Made by a program: the position numbers and the translations under genes
Assembly: GCA_013398955.1 (NCBI GenBank)
Contig: VWPU01010164.1
Coordinates: 744,001-808,000 of the forward strand
Source: Callaeas wilsoni
Lineage: Eukaryota > Chordata > Aves > Passeriformes > Callaeidae
Direction: 5' to 3'
Length of the DNA: 64,000 nt
Notes under the pieces: model-generated
What the model saw: only the letters and a program-made list of their open reading frames with translations
Told to the model about the DNA's origin: nothing
The model's database searches: none
Shown: positions 11,819-23,500 of the stretch, one piece after another
Layout of the letters: each line of letters begins with the position of its first letter
Numbering within the stretch: the first letter of the stretch is position 1

Positions 11819-11945
11819 AGAATCATAGAATCATTAAGGACTTTCAAGATCAAGTTCAACTGTTACCCAGGCACTGCCATGTTACCATTAAGCCACATCC
11901 CCAAGTGCCAACCTCCACACAATTTTTGAATACTTATGTGTGGAT
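11819..11945 (-). mobile_element. CR1 LINE 3' end fragment
   Basis: The reversed CR1 terminus AGAATCATAGAATCATTAAGG is at 11819-11840. It is followed by reversed 3'UTR landmarks including CCATTAAGCCACATCCCCAAGTGCC and a segment resembling TTTTTGAACACCTCCAGGGATGG. About 125 bp of the 3' end survive. The overlapping 106- and 88-codon plus-strand frames starting near 11.9 kb begin in this fragment and are not genes. Confidence 0.85.
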
Positions 11946-12687
11946 ACACTCAGATGGTGTAAGCAGCGGTCAGAGATTTACCCAGTTAGAGAAAACCTGC
12001 AGGACACCTTCACAACATATGTCATACGATTTTTGGTTGTATGCTATGTTGTTTTCTTTTATAAAATTGTTTCTTTTTTTTTCCAGTTACCCAAGCACAA
12101 CCATATACATAGACATATGTCCACTTACAAGAGGCCAGTTTGTAAAGCTCTGCTTTTACTTCAATTTGATCAAAAACATTTTAATAAAACTTGCCTTTTC
12201 AATTAAAAGGCTAAATTCTCTTTGAGATGAGAATCTTCAAAAGTGTTGCCTATGGAGACAGAGCTGTTTGCCTTTAAACTGCAACATTACAAGGACTGTA
12301 GAAGGCTTTGGATTCTTGCTGGGCTTTAAACTTTGGAGTATATCATAATTTATTTAAAACTACTTGAAAAGAGCAGGGGTTGTAGAAAGTGATATTTATT
12401 GTTCCTCCTTTTTTTTAGGTTCTGTATTTCAACCAAAACTATGTTTGACAATGAAAAAAATCAATAAAAGCTCTACTATAAATAAGCACACTACAATAAA
12501 CAGTAAGTCTGTTGAGAAGGTATGAACACTACCAACTCAGAAGTATAGAGTAATTGCTAGTGTTATCATATAGGGATATGGATTTGTATGCTGTATGAGT
12601 TGAAAAAAAATGGAAAAAAACCCAACCAAACTGGACTGGAAAGCACATTCCTTTTCACATAAACATTAATGTGAAATAAATAGTTTT
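11946..12687. other. Unassigned A+T-rich DNA
   Basis: No gene or recognisable repeat. A short frame crosses 11.9-12.2 kb but starts in the CR1 relic and has no family resemblance. Confidence 0.55.
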
Positions 12688-12835
12688 AAAATAAATATAT
12701 ATTATATACATTATATAAATGTATATAATATATAAAAATATATATATTTTATATATTATATATTTCTACATAACATATAGAAGATATACATGTATAATAA
12801 ATGTAAATATATATTTCATAGTATAAATATAATAG
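12688..12835. repeat. TA-rich microsatellite-like region
   Basis: About 150 bp dominated by irregular TATA, ATATAT and TATAAATA units with very few G or C. It is imperfect enough to be an old, decaying (TA)n repeat. A/T-only tracts like this readily form cruciforms, but no such role is shown. Confidence 0.85.
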
Positions 12836-13125
12836 AAAAGTGAGTAATATAAAGGTAATATACAATTAGCTTATTGTTACCAAAATGTTAAGTCTTAATC
12901 TGAGTGCAACTAATTATACAGATGAACTCAATATAAACAACCATGTATAAGAGTATTTCACTTTACCTGGACTATTACACTCATAAACTTCCAAAACATA
13001 GATTTCCGTAAGCTACAGTATTTTCAGTGTAACTCCTAAAGCTAGTCAATTACTATGCTCTTCTGCAATAAGGAAGTCAGATGTGAAAGTTTTGGGCAGA
13101 TAACTTAGCAAGACTTTCTGCTTAA
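12836..13125. other. Unassigned spacer before the solo LTR
   Basis: About 290 bp of A+T-rich DNA with no gene or repeat that I recognise. Confidence 0.55.
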
Positions 13126-13250
13126 CTCCTTGTAGTGGGCTGACCCTGGCTAGGCACCAAGTGCCCACTCAGTCGCTCTATCACTCCCCTCTCCTGCCGG
13201 GACAGGGGAGAATAAGCTGGAGCACGGCCAGTAGGGTGAGATAAGGCAGT

Positions 13251-13256
13251 TTTATT
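13251..13256 (-). terminator. Candidate LTR polyadenylation signal
   Basis: TTTATT on the plus strand gives AATAAA on the minus strand, about 200 bp downstream of the LTR TATA box and 120 bp before the LTR end. This is the expected position for the R-region poly(A) signal of a retroviral LTR. Confidence 0.55.
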
Positions 13257-13454
13257 ACAGTATGAAGCAAAGAGCAAAGCAAGGTCTGTGTGCGCGAGCA
13301 AAAGAGGAAAAATAAAGGAACAATCTCTACTTCCCATGGGCAGTGATATCCGGACACCTCCCGGGAAGCAGGGCCTCAGCACGCGTAACGGTTGCTCCGG
13401 AGGACAGTCGATGAAAACACACGAGTGTCCCCACTTCCTCCTCTCTCCCTTAGC

Positions 13455-13476
13455 TTTTATATCTGAGCTGACGTCA
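13455..13476 (-). promoter_or_regulatory. CRE-TATA promoter module inside the solo LTR
   Basis: The palindrome TGACGTCA (13469-13476) is the full consensus CRE/ATF site. Immediately downstream on the minus strand, 6 bp away, is ATATAAAAGC (TATA box, 13462-13455). If used, transcription would start about 25-30 bp further on, near 13425-13435, and run toward lower coordinates. The match and spacing are seen directly; activity is inferred. Confidence 0.6.
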
Positions 13477-13708
13477 CATGGTATGGAATATCCCTTTGGC
13501 TAATTTGGGTCAGCTGGCCTGGCTGTATCCCCTCCCAGGACCTTGGCCACCCTCATCCTCTTCGATGGGGGAAGGAACATCAGAGGGACAGTGCTGCCCG
13601 GCAGTAGCCAAAACACTGCCCTGTTATCAGCACCCATCCAGCTACCAATGCAAAGCACAGCACTGTCAGGGCTGTGAGCTTTACCTTGATCAGATCCAAT
13701 ACACTCCT

Positions 13709-16700
13709 CTTTAAGAGCTAGCTCTAAACATGGGCTTCTGATGATTGTTTAACATAGTGCAGCTACTAAAAGATTATTTTTTAAAAATTCTGTTAAGTGC
13801 TTTTCCCTTAATTATCTTTTGCTTTCAAATTCCAAGCTTAACCTCCTTTTGCTGTGTGACAACTCATCCAGTACATTTTAAACAAACCTTTTATCTTGCT
13901 CTCTCTCCCATAATTAAGCTATCCATGTGTCTGAGTAGTTTTAAGAAATAATAGCAGTAGGTTTTCTTTGTTGTTGTTGTTGTTAGTTTTGTTTGGTTTG
14001 TTGTTTTGTTCTCCCCTTCCCTCCCCCGAACCTCATTTTGCCTTGTTTTCTTGATAACAGCATGTTTTCTCAGTATGATCCCTCATACGTTGATATTTTA
14101 TCTGTTTCCTCAAGAGTTCTCCCTGGATTGTTGGTCTGGATTCTACAAGCTCTTTTCTTGTATTCTTGTCATGGCTGATGGACATGTGAAAATCATGCTG
14201 CAATACATTTAATCCATCTGTACTATAGAAGTGTCTCCTTGATGTTTCATAACTATGCAGGTGGCAATTTAATAAAAGCTGCAGATTTGGAAGTAATTTA
14301 AAAAAGAGGTCTTTGTAGCACATCAATTCAACTCAAGGGTAATTAATGAATTTCCAATAAATATCATTAATTTACTGATGAACTTCCAGCTCACTTCTTA
14401 TCGAATTTCATACTATTGCACACTCACACTGTTGCAACTTTGGAAATCTTTAATTAAATTGATGGTGATATTGCAGCATAACTGTTGACGGCAGAAGAAA
14501 CAGCGCAGTACTTGAGATCAAGGTTGGTGTAGCAGAAAAGGCATTTAACAGCTTCAGTTTTTCTCCAAGCAGATATCACTTTGCACAAGATGGTGTTTAG
14601 AGGCTAACATGCCTTGTTCGTCAACACCAAACAGGAGAAGTTACATTGATAACTGACTTTCAAACACTCTAAAACAGTGCAAATGTCAGATATTAAGTTC
14701 AGGTCAGGGTAATTTTCTCAGTGAATTTAGTGATTGTAACCTCCAGGTCAGGGGAGAATACAAGTGGTAGATCAGTGGAGGAAGTGGCTAGTATTTGTCC
14801 ACTTTTTAGTTGCAATCGCATTCCTTGTTTCCCTCTCTAAATTTTTATCTCTACAAACACATACATTTTGGAATCTTTCTCTGCTCTGTGTTACCATTGG
14901 GCTGGCTTTACATTCAACAATTCAGGCATAAATAAATTATATGCTATTTTTATCTAATTCCTCTACATTTTTGTATTACTTTGTGCTCTAGGTAAAAAAC
15001 ATATTGACAGACTTCTAACTTGAGAAGTTACAATATGTAAATATGCAGCTAAGAGGAATATCTAAGGGGTTTTCTTTGCATTTTTACTAGTAAAATCAAC
15101 TCTATTTTTCATACAGTCTTTGGAGAGTTAAAAAAACAAGAAGGATGTCATGTTAAGCATTAGCACTGAGTTGCAAACCATTCATTAATGGCATCGTTGT
15201 TTCACCTTGAAAAGGGTGTTGGATTGGGTAAGCTAAAGGAAAATTTAAATTTGCAACTCTTAAAGCAGCATTAATATAGCAGTATAAAAAAGAGCATACT
15301 GAAAAATAGAAAAGTAAAATATAGACCCTGTAGCTTCAAGAAGCATTTACCTTCTCTTCTCAACGGATGCAACTAATTTCTGTCAATAATAAAAGAGAAC
15401 AGACCCTTTCATTCCTAGCTACAGGACAGCTGTCCATGTTTTAAAGATAGGGAAGAGATGGCACAGAGAATAAAGAGGACAGTGATTTTTCATCCAGGAG
15501 GTTGAGGAGTTTAAGAATGCTCAGCATTTGTAGTGCTCAGCTCAGACTGCAACTACTAGAAATAGATTACACTGAGCATGTTCAGCCATTCGAGTATTTT
15601 GAACACCAAGCAGCTGGGCAAGAGCTGTCTTCTTTAGCTATGATGTTGAATACATCATTAACCCAGAAGCACACACACTTCAGCAAAGTTAATTATCCTT
15701 CAGTGACTAAAGTAGCATGACCGTTGCTTGTTTATCAAGTTACATATGAGGTACCCAAACTAGCTACAACATGAAAAACATGCAGTTTTGTATTCTTTTG
15801 ATTCCTGTTCATGTTTTCAGACAGTAAAACCTGTATGTAGCAGGTGCTGGTTTTTTGGGGTTTTTTTTTAAGTAAAAGTGACTGAATCTTGTCCATATAA
15901 ATTACCTTGCAAATATTCATATCAAACTTCTATGCCAAAACTGAATCCAAATTTCAGAGCCAACCGAGTCTCCTTAAGCATCATTTCTCTCACAGAATGA
16001 TTAATTCACCACGGTGTGTGTAATATATGCAGAGAGTAAACTATTTCTCTTCTCCTACAGTATCTTTTCATTGCTGGCAGCATGTTCTTACATCTTGACC
16101 CATCATACATTTACATCCTATTTTCTTCACATCTGCTACTTCTGTATTCATAGCTTTAATCCCAGCAGTTCTTTTCTAGTGTCCCTGTGATTGCCAAAGT
16201 GCACAAGTAAATCCTGCTGTAAAACTCCATGTTCCAGTAGGTTCTGGCTGCTCTCTGTGGAAGGATGGTAGTTATTCACAAACTGAAGGACTAGCTTTTT
16301 TTTCTGTGTGAAGTCAAAAGCTGCAATCTTTAAAGGCTGGAAGAAACAAAGCCCGTTTATTACTCTAGACAGAATGATTTGCGAAACCTGGCGCCTAGTG
16401 ATCTTCTGCTGCCTTGTGTGCTCTGCGTCCTCTTGGCATTGCATCTAAATAAATGAATACAACCATTAATGGATCACCTACTTCAGTCAGGTGAGACTAC
16501 AAGTGTATTACTAAGAAAAATAGGTGAAAACAAAGCATGGGGGAAGCTAATAAAAAAAAATGCAAGTGCATGTCTTTTATTGAGTGTTACATTGACTTTA
16601 TCTGCTTCTGGCTCTGGGAAGATTCTGTAGTCTTTCAGACAGTTTTCTGTGCAAAAAACATGGGAGAGCCGAGTCTTGAAAACATACAGAGGCAGTACCT

Positions 16701-17538
16701 GGAGTGGTATCCTGAAGCTGTTTTGTTTCCATTGCTGGGGCACTTGGTAAGTCCTTGGCATTACAGCAGAATGTTCTGTAAAAGGCAGCAACCTGGCTGG
16801 AGAAATGTTGGCAAGGGCAGTAATTTTCTGTACCATTAGGGAGCCTTACACTCTGGAGTTCAGCCCATCAAATCACAGCAAGAAAATTGCCTGTTAGACC
16901 TTCCAAGTGCTGCTGACCTGTGCTTGCACTGACCTTATTGGTATTCAAGGCCTAAAGCTAGGATACAGGGAGGCAAATTGGACTCCTTAATGTCCCACAA
17001 GAAAAAAGAGCACTTAGCAAAGAGTCTCAGATTCAATATTCAGCTCCCACCAGTGCAGGAGGCTTGTCTGGCCCATGTTGTGGTTCACTTTTGTGTTTAT
17101 GGCAGTGGTCAGAGCTACTGAGTGGTCAGATACACTGAACAGCATTGCTGCTAGGGGAGCAGGAAGAGGTCTGCGGACCTTTGCAAAGGAGGGCCCTCTG
17201 GTCATTGCATTATCAAAGGATACCGCATGCAAAGATGTGTATCAAACAGATTTACATGACAAAGCCTCCATGGTTTCTGAAAACAAATAATTAATATGGA
17301 ATCATTATTTCCCAAATTTGCAATGACACGCAGTGCTCCAGAACTTCCGATTAGCTGATACGTCCATGCAGTCCTGGTGTCCTTGACCCTCGTGCCTCCA
17401 GCGTGAGCGGGATGCCAGCACACTCACATGAAGAAGCTACTCTCCTTCGGTGGAAACTGCCCACCTCTCATGGTCACAAACATGTGATAATAACTCTGAC
17501 ATTGGAAAATCAACTCTGTCTGGCAGTGCTGGAGGACT
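13709..17538. other. Unassigned non-coding DNA
   Basis: No gene is recognisable in this 3.8 kb. A TTG/TTTG low-complexity tract is at 13967-14011. Frames of 97-117 codons at 14033-14326, 16148-16444, 16483-16836 (minus) and 16537-16839 (plus) overlap on opposite strands, lack recognisable domains and have no splice or promoter context. Base composition rises toward moderate G+C from about 16.4 kb. Confidence 0.55.
13967..14011. repeat. (TTG)n / TTTG low-complexity tract
   Basis: Five or so TTG units (about 13970-13985) grade into TTTTG and TTTGG units to 14011. It is simple-sequence DNA followed by a pyrimidine-rich patch. Confidence 0.85.
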
Positions 17539-17985
17539 GTCATGGTCTGCTGAGAAGTTTTTACCTGTCATTGTGGGCATATGCGAGGAATAGTACTTTT
17601 GACAGGGAGAAGAGCTAGACAGTGACTCCTTGTGGGCTGGGGGCTTCCTGGGAGGGTCAGGGTCTCCCCATAATGGCAGGGCCTGGCAATCAGGATTTGC
17701 TCCACTGACCCAGCCAAGGGCAAGGCAGCCAGGAGGATGTCAGAGGCAGCCACAGCCCCTGGCCTCAGCCGTCTCCCTGGGGATGATGATCAACTTAATG
17801 GGGCCCATGGCCAACCGGACAGGATAGGGCTGGGATGAGCTGGGGACCAACATTCCACACTGTGACTGTGGCAGGAACAGGGCTGAAGTGGGCAGGGTGG
17901 TGAGAGGGCAGGGTAGGACAGTCAGGGTCCTTGGTGCTCTCAGAATCCTGAAAGTTTTGTCCTGCAGGGAGTGAGATTTCCAAGC
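17539..17985. other. G+C-rich island, possible LTR, family unknown
   Basis: About 450 bp stand out from the A+T-rich surroundings by high G+C. The left edge can be drawn at TGTCATGGTCTG (17539), which resembles the TGTCATGG start of some avian LTRs. I could not find a matching CA terminus or a target duplication. Short frames on both strands (17568-17753, 17630-17827, 17795-17983) have low-complexity Pro/Gly/Ala composition with no recognisable domain. It could be an LTR, a decayed retrocopy or a unique G+C-rich patch. Confidence 0.35.
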
Positions 17986-20277
17986 TGGACTAGAGGCACT
18001 GTGTTAATCATCATGTGTCTGCACCGTCCTGCCTCTGAAGAAATAGTTTATTTATCAATTTTCCTCTGTTTGAAGGGGTAGTAGAGTCATATTTTTTATG
18101 ATAATGTGAAAAACGCTGACAATACACATCACCACAATGTTCTGAGAGTTAGCGTGCACATGTTCTGCTTGGTCCTTTTTTCTTTTCAAAATTGCACCAT
18201 AAACCATTGCTTTTCCTCTTTATAAGGAAGAATTCTTCGTCTCTTTGTCTAACATAGAATATAAATGTATGAAGGGCCCCAGTGAGAACTGTTTTCTCCT
18301 CTCTCCAGCTGCAGAGTGATGGTGGAGTGCTTATTTAGACAGCTGAAGTTGGAGATGCATCCAAAATAGCTTTTGTTATAATAAGACAGGACAAAATACT
18401 TGAATGCAACAGTCCAATAAAGAAATGCTAGCTTTTTATATCCAATATATATCGTTCAAAGCACCTCGTGTTTCAAGAGCTTTCCCAAGCCCATAACAGG
18501 GCAGGACTCAGTCTGAACTCCTGATGACTCTCTGGAGCCTGTGCATCTGGGCACCCTAAAGCCATTTGGCTTTAGTTTACATTCATGAGCAGAATTCCAG
18601 ATATAAAATGATACTTCATGGACAAAAACTGAATTAAAAATTATATCCCATGTAATAGAAACTGTATTTTTTGTCAGCTCTATATGTAAATGGAATATGC
18701 GTGTGTTCTTCAGTGCTCTATAAAATTGAAGTATTTGATCCACCAGAGTTTCTTACACATTCATGGACTTCTTTACCAATTCATACAGATGGAAAGCGTT
18801 CTGTGAAATCCCATGAATCCGTGGTCAAGGGAGGCCTGGAAAGTAGGAAGTGCTTGAATACATTACACATATTGTAGTTTCAATGAGTGACGGATTACTA
18901 GTGCACACATGGTTTATTGGATTGTGAAATGCCGAGGAACATCTTTCAGTGTTAGCTTATAGAGTGCTAAAGCACCTTTCCACATGCTTTTTAATATACC
19001 TGGAGTTGAGGGACTGCTAATCCATATGGAGTATATTGTGCTTGATTAGTTTTATAGAGTATGTTGTGTAAGGGCTGATTTATTTGCTGAATAAAATATC
19101 AACTTACATGTAACACTGTGTGCTTTCTACTTTGGGGACATGCAGTGCCATTTAATTGGCTGGTGTAGATAGCTTGCTGGTTTTTGATACCTTAATAAAA
19201 GCTTCTGGTATACCAGTCTCTTCACATTTCTTTACAATTAAGTGGGTAGCAATATGGTCAACAACAAGTGCTTAACGAGCACAGAAATTTATTAAGCTTC
19301 CATTTATGAACCAAGGAAAAAATTAGGAACAATGAAGTCAGAATAATCAATGCTAAAAAGAAGTAAATAAGCCCTTAAAATAAATTTTGAAGTTTAACTT
19401 GCAAAAGTGAAGTAAGTGAAAAAAAGGAAAGGCAAGCAACTTAGTTGTGATATTCTTGGTCATCAGCATCCCTTTGTTTTGTCTTCCCTTTTCACCCCCT
19501 CTGAAGCATTTTCTGTCATGAATGCCGCACTCCGACTTGTCCTTCAAAATTTTTTTGGTTAATTCTATGGAAGTTATGTAGTTATCATTTGTACAAATAA
19601 AACATTTCTTTTTTTTTTGTCCCTTTCAGTATCTCATGGCCCTAACTCTGATACAGAACCATAAGTAGAAATTAGTTGAATTAGTTAGGAATTGTCCCCA
19701 CTAGAGAATCTCAGTATGTTTGATTTTGCTGATCACACCAGTAGAAGATAAATGCTGAATCTCTAGATTCATTCAAGGACCTAGTTTTGCTGTTACATTA
19801 TATTTAAATATATTTTTATTTTACAGAAAATTTGGTAAGTATCAAAAAACCCCCTTATTCAGTACTGGGACGAAGTTAAAAAAGAGAGGAAACAAATTCC
19901 TTATTGAGATTAGGCCCCAAATCAGAGTAATTTGTATTCTCTTTGTAGGTATTTCAGTCTTAACTTAACGCTTCTTTTTCCTATTCTTTCTTTTTTATTT
20001 TCCAGTGGATGCTTTCTTCTCCTTCTTTCCTCTTCTTCTGGTGCTGCATAAGAGATTGAGTAAAGACTCTAATTTTTGCTATGCAGAACATACAGCCTTT
20101 GCCTTCCAGTAGGCGGTGTTTCTTTGCGATGGGATATTGCATCATCATCCAGGGCTGTACCATGGTAGTTTTGAGGTTCATATCGCTTCTTTACATCCCT
20201 TGTCTCAAGTTCTTTAATTATAAATTTTAATTAGCACCTTCCTGACTTCTGGTATCTTCTCTTTATTACAGGCTTCT
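17986..20277. other. Unassigned non-coding DNA
   Basis: I see no gene or transposable element in this 2.3 kb. Short frames (for example 95 codons at 18456-18743, minus) have no recognisable features. A T-run lies near 19609-19618. Confidence 0.55.
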
Positions 20278-20545
20278 GAAGACATAGGAACGTAGGAATG
20301 GCTGTAACAGGTCAGATTAAAGGTTCACTTGGCCCAATAGCTGCTTTCCATAACTGCCGGTAACACATAACGCGTGTCTCGGAGAAAAAGATGAAGATGA
20401 TAAGCAAACAGAAGTGCTCTCTTCTTATTCGTCCCTTCCCAAACACCAGGAAATATGCTACTATGGACTATCTGAACCAGAGATGACATCTTTACTCTTA
20501 ATTGTCTTTGATGAATGTTGTTTCCAGGAATCTCGTGAAACCTTC
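20278..20545 (-). mobile_element. Ancient CR1-type LINE 3' end relic
   Basis: ACATAGGAACGTAGGAATGGC, then TGTAACAGGTCAGATTAAAGGTTCACTTGGCCCAATA, cut here at 20283-20340, resembles the reversed 3' end of CR1 families known from turtles and crocodilians (ACATAAGAAYATAAGAATGGC..GGGTCAGACCAAAGGTCCATCTAGCCCAGTA). Weaker similarity continues to about 20545, where TGATGAATGTTG..CTCGTGAAACC resembles the family's ATGAATTTATC..TTTTTGAACC. If right, this insertion predates birds. The outer boundary is uncertain. Confidence 0.6.
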
Positions 20546-23500
20546 GGCATCTTATTCTGAGATCAGTAAATGCATAGATGTCAGACTAATCACTCTTTTT
20601 TTCTCCTGAAACTTTATGTATAGGTTAACTAGTCCACAAATATAATACATTGTAATATCACAACTAATTAGGAATGGGTTGGTTAGATATAGCAAAAATC
20701 CCATCTTTTCTTTCTCACTGCTTTTCACATTTTTAGTTTTATGAGGACAGTATGTACCTGTGTAGAACCTCCTTTCTTTAGAAGTAATAGACATCTACCT
20801 GCAGTAGCAGCAGCAGCTACATGTGAGCTTTGCCAGCGGAGCCCTGAAACAATGACAGTGAACTGAGACATATCATAAATTTGAGGCCACTCAATATACT
20901 CAAAATTGGAGTTTACATCCAAATTTTGATGTATATTCTTCAGTAGCAATATGCAGCCAGAATGACTAAAACTGTAGGATCATTAAAATCACTTCTTTTT
21001 CAAGCACGTATCAGGAAAAAAGTTTCAATATTTCCGCCTTGCTTTCCTCCTTCATATTTTATTAATATAGCTCCAGTTCTTTCTTGCTGAAGCAGTTTAC
21101 TAGTTAAATTTAAAAATTAGGAAAATAGTCTTTAATATACTTTTCATTTACATTATTGTGTCACTTGATACATGATTTCAGAGTTCTGAAAAGAAATAGG
21201 CTTGCTGTTTTTAAACTCCCTTCAGTGCGAACATTGAAAATCTTCATTTCAAGAAGCATGTGAAAATAATTTTCAGTTAGAATCTAGCAACATGTTAAAA
21301 TAAAGATTATTTATTAATTGGTCTTAGTTCCAAAACTGATACTTTTAGGCCATGAAAAATTATATTTTAGACAAATCTACTGCTCTCTGAGTCCCTTTTG
21401 TGCTTCTGTGTGTGATTTTGAGGAGCTTAGAGTGAAAAATATCAGGAATAAAAATGGAAAAGCAAAAAATACCTCTGCTCATTTTTAAGAATGGTTAAAT
21501 CTACATAAAGGATAATGTATAGAGTTTTTGGGTGAAGATGGAGACACTCTGTCTAGCTCCAGAAAGGGAAAAGACAAAGCAAACCTTTATATAACCCTCT
21601 CTCCAAAACTGACTGAGAATTTCAAGATAAAAACAAAACAAAAATCACTGTAGTTCAAAACTAGAATCATCAAGATATGATGCTCTCTGCTTCCAGTTTC
21701 AAGTTTGAGAAGAGGATGAGCTAATGAACCTCTCTCTCCCATTTCTACACTTCTCTTCAGCTCTTATCCCATGGGAAAGATGCAAACTTTTAGGAAAATT
21801 GTTTCTTTCTGCCTAGGGGTTTGGGTTTGTTTTGTTTTGTTTTGGTTTGGTTTTTTATTTGTTTGTCAAATATTTTTTATTCCTGTTGAGAATTTTATAA
21901 AGCCATCAATGATATAACAAAATACATCTGCATTACATGAAACATTACAGCTCCATGAGAAAATTAGTGGGGCTAAGTGTTAGAGAAAAAAATGTTTTCA
22001 TATATAACTAAAGATTTGGTTTAGATTTATTTTAGTAGAAAAAATACTAATGTTTTCCATACTTTAATTTTAATACTTGCCTTTTAGATTTGAAGAAATT
22101 GAGATTTTTTTCTCTCCTTGTAATATGAACATTTTTTTCGTTTAGAAGAACAGAAACTTAGTAAAAAGAAAATGCTTTCTTCTTTCTTTGAAATGCCTTG
22201 TGAAATGAATTTTGCTTTTTTCTTCTGCAGTTGTGTCGTGACAGTAGATTCTGTAAATCAAAGGATTACAGTAACTATTAAACAGGCTTCAAAAATTCTT
22301 ACTTTGTCAGTCCTGATCTCACCTTTGGTGCACAGCAAGTGAATTGGGAATAAGCAAGCTGAAATTTTGAAATCTGTTCTAAGTGATGCAAAGGACAGAT
22401 TGCGCATATGTCATCCTTTACATAAAAAATCATTGCAAGTCTAGGACTCAGTGAATCCAGCTGCGCTCTGAGAAGGAGCTTAGAACGCAAGGGGATTCTT
22501 TCTGAACCTCGTGACTCAGCAAGAGGATCTCTCTCACAGTTTTGTCTCATCATGTCCTCTGTGTAGTAAATACTTGAGTAACTTGCTATCAGATCTCATT
22601 ATACCATCATTGAATTTATTATTGAGCTTTGTTATACCAATAAAATATGTTGTTGTTTCTCTCTTAGGAGTGAAGTACATGACCCTGTCTGTGACACTGA
22701 GAAAACATTATTCGAATATCTCTCCAAAAGATCCAATTTTTCTCTGCTTTCCTCCATCTTGAAACTTATCTGGAACATGGTAATGAAATTACAACCTGCA
22801 CTAAGAGGTTTTTTAATTCTACATGTAATATCTAATTCAAAATACACAAGAGTGCTGAGAGTAGGAACTACTAAAATAAAATAATCCAAATGTTCCACAC
22901 TTTTGGATAAAATCTTATTATTTAGAATGATAAAGCCATGTAGAGTGAACTAAAAGTGACCAAAGAATTGAACTCAACATAAAAGACAAATGAATTCTTG
23001 AATATAGTAAAGCTGAAACAATCTCCTTCTCAGGAAAAATCAAAGGAGTGTGAGGAAAACAGACCTGTAAAAAGACAAACACCGTCCCCCTCAAACAATG
23101 AATGCAGGATAAAGATCTTACATAACACAATTAGGAAAAGGTACAATGTATTACTAATAATAGGTGGATTAGGAGTGAGATTTAATTACAGAGAAAATGT
23201 TTAATTTAGTTTAGAAAGATTTTCTACTGTACAATGTAGACTGAGAAGGGAAATTTTCTCTTAGAAAAAATGTTAAATTTCATTACCTAACTTATCCAAG
23301 TCCTTGTGATAATTTTTACTTTTACCTTAAATTAAAGGTTGCACTTACACAAGTTACCACCCTGAACTGAAGATCAAGACTTGAAACAGAAAGTTTAGTG
23401 AGGAAAAGCACACACATTCTGCTTTGAAAAGCCATCTTCTGACATGCTCATCTAAGCACTCTGCTTTTCTTAAATTCATTGGAAAAATATCCATATGTAG

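Larger units (their letters stand above)
13131..13703 (-). mobile_element. Solo LTR of an avian endogenous retrovirus, with 5-bp TSD
   Basis: The element is 573 bp. On the minus strand it starts TGTATTGGATCTG at 13703 and ends CCCACTACA at 13131, giving canonical TG...CA termini. The 5-bp sequence CTCCT flanks it exactly on both sides (13126-13130 and 13704-13708), a complete target-site duplication; that size fits ERVL-type or some other avian ERVs. The sequence resembles an LTR family I know to be common in birds (segments TGGTATGGAATATCCCTTTGG, CGCGTAACGGTTGCTCCGG). Minus-strand promoter and poly(A) motifs are present. No internal retroviral sequence adjoins it, so it is a solo LTR left by LTR-LTR recombination. 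It is richer in G+C and CpG than its surroundings, which suggests moderate age. Short frames crossing it are not genes. Confidence 0.93.

Noticed and set aside
16483..16839. Overlapping frames of 117 (minus) and 100 (plus) codons
   Set aside because: They are on opposite strands of the same DNA with no recognisable domain; at most one could be real and neither has support.
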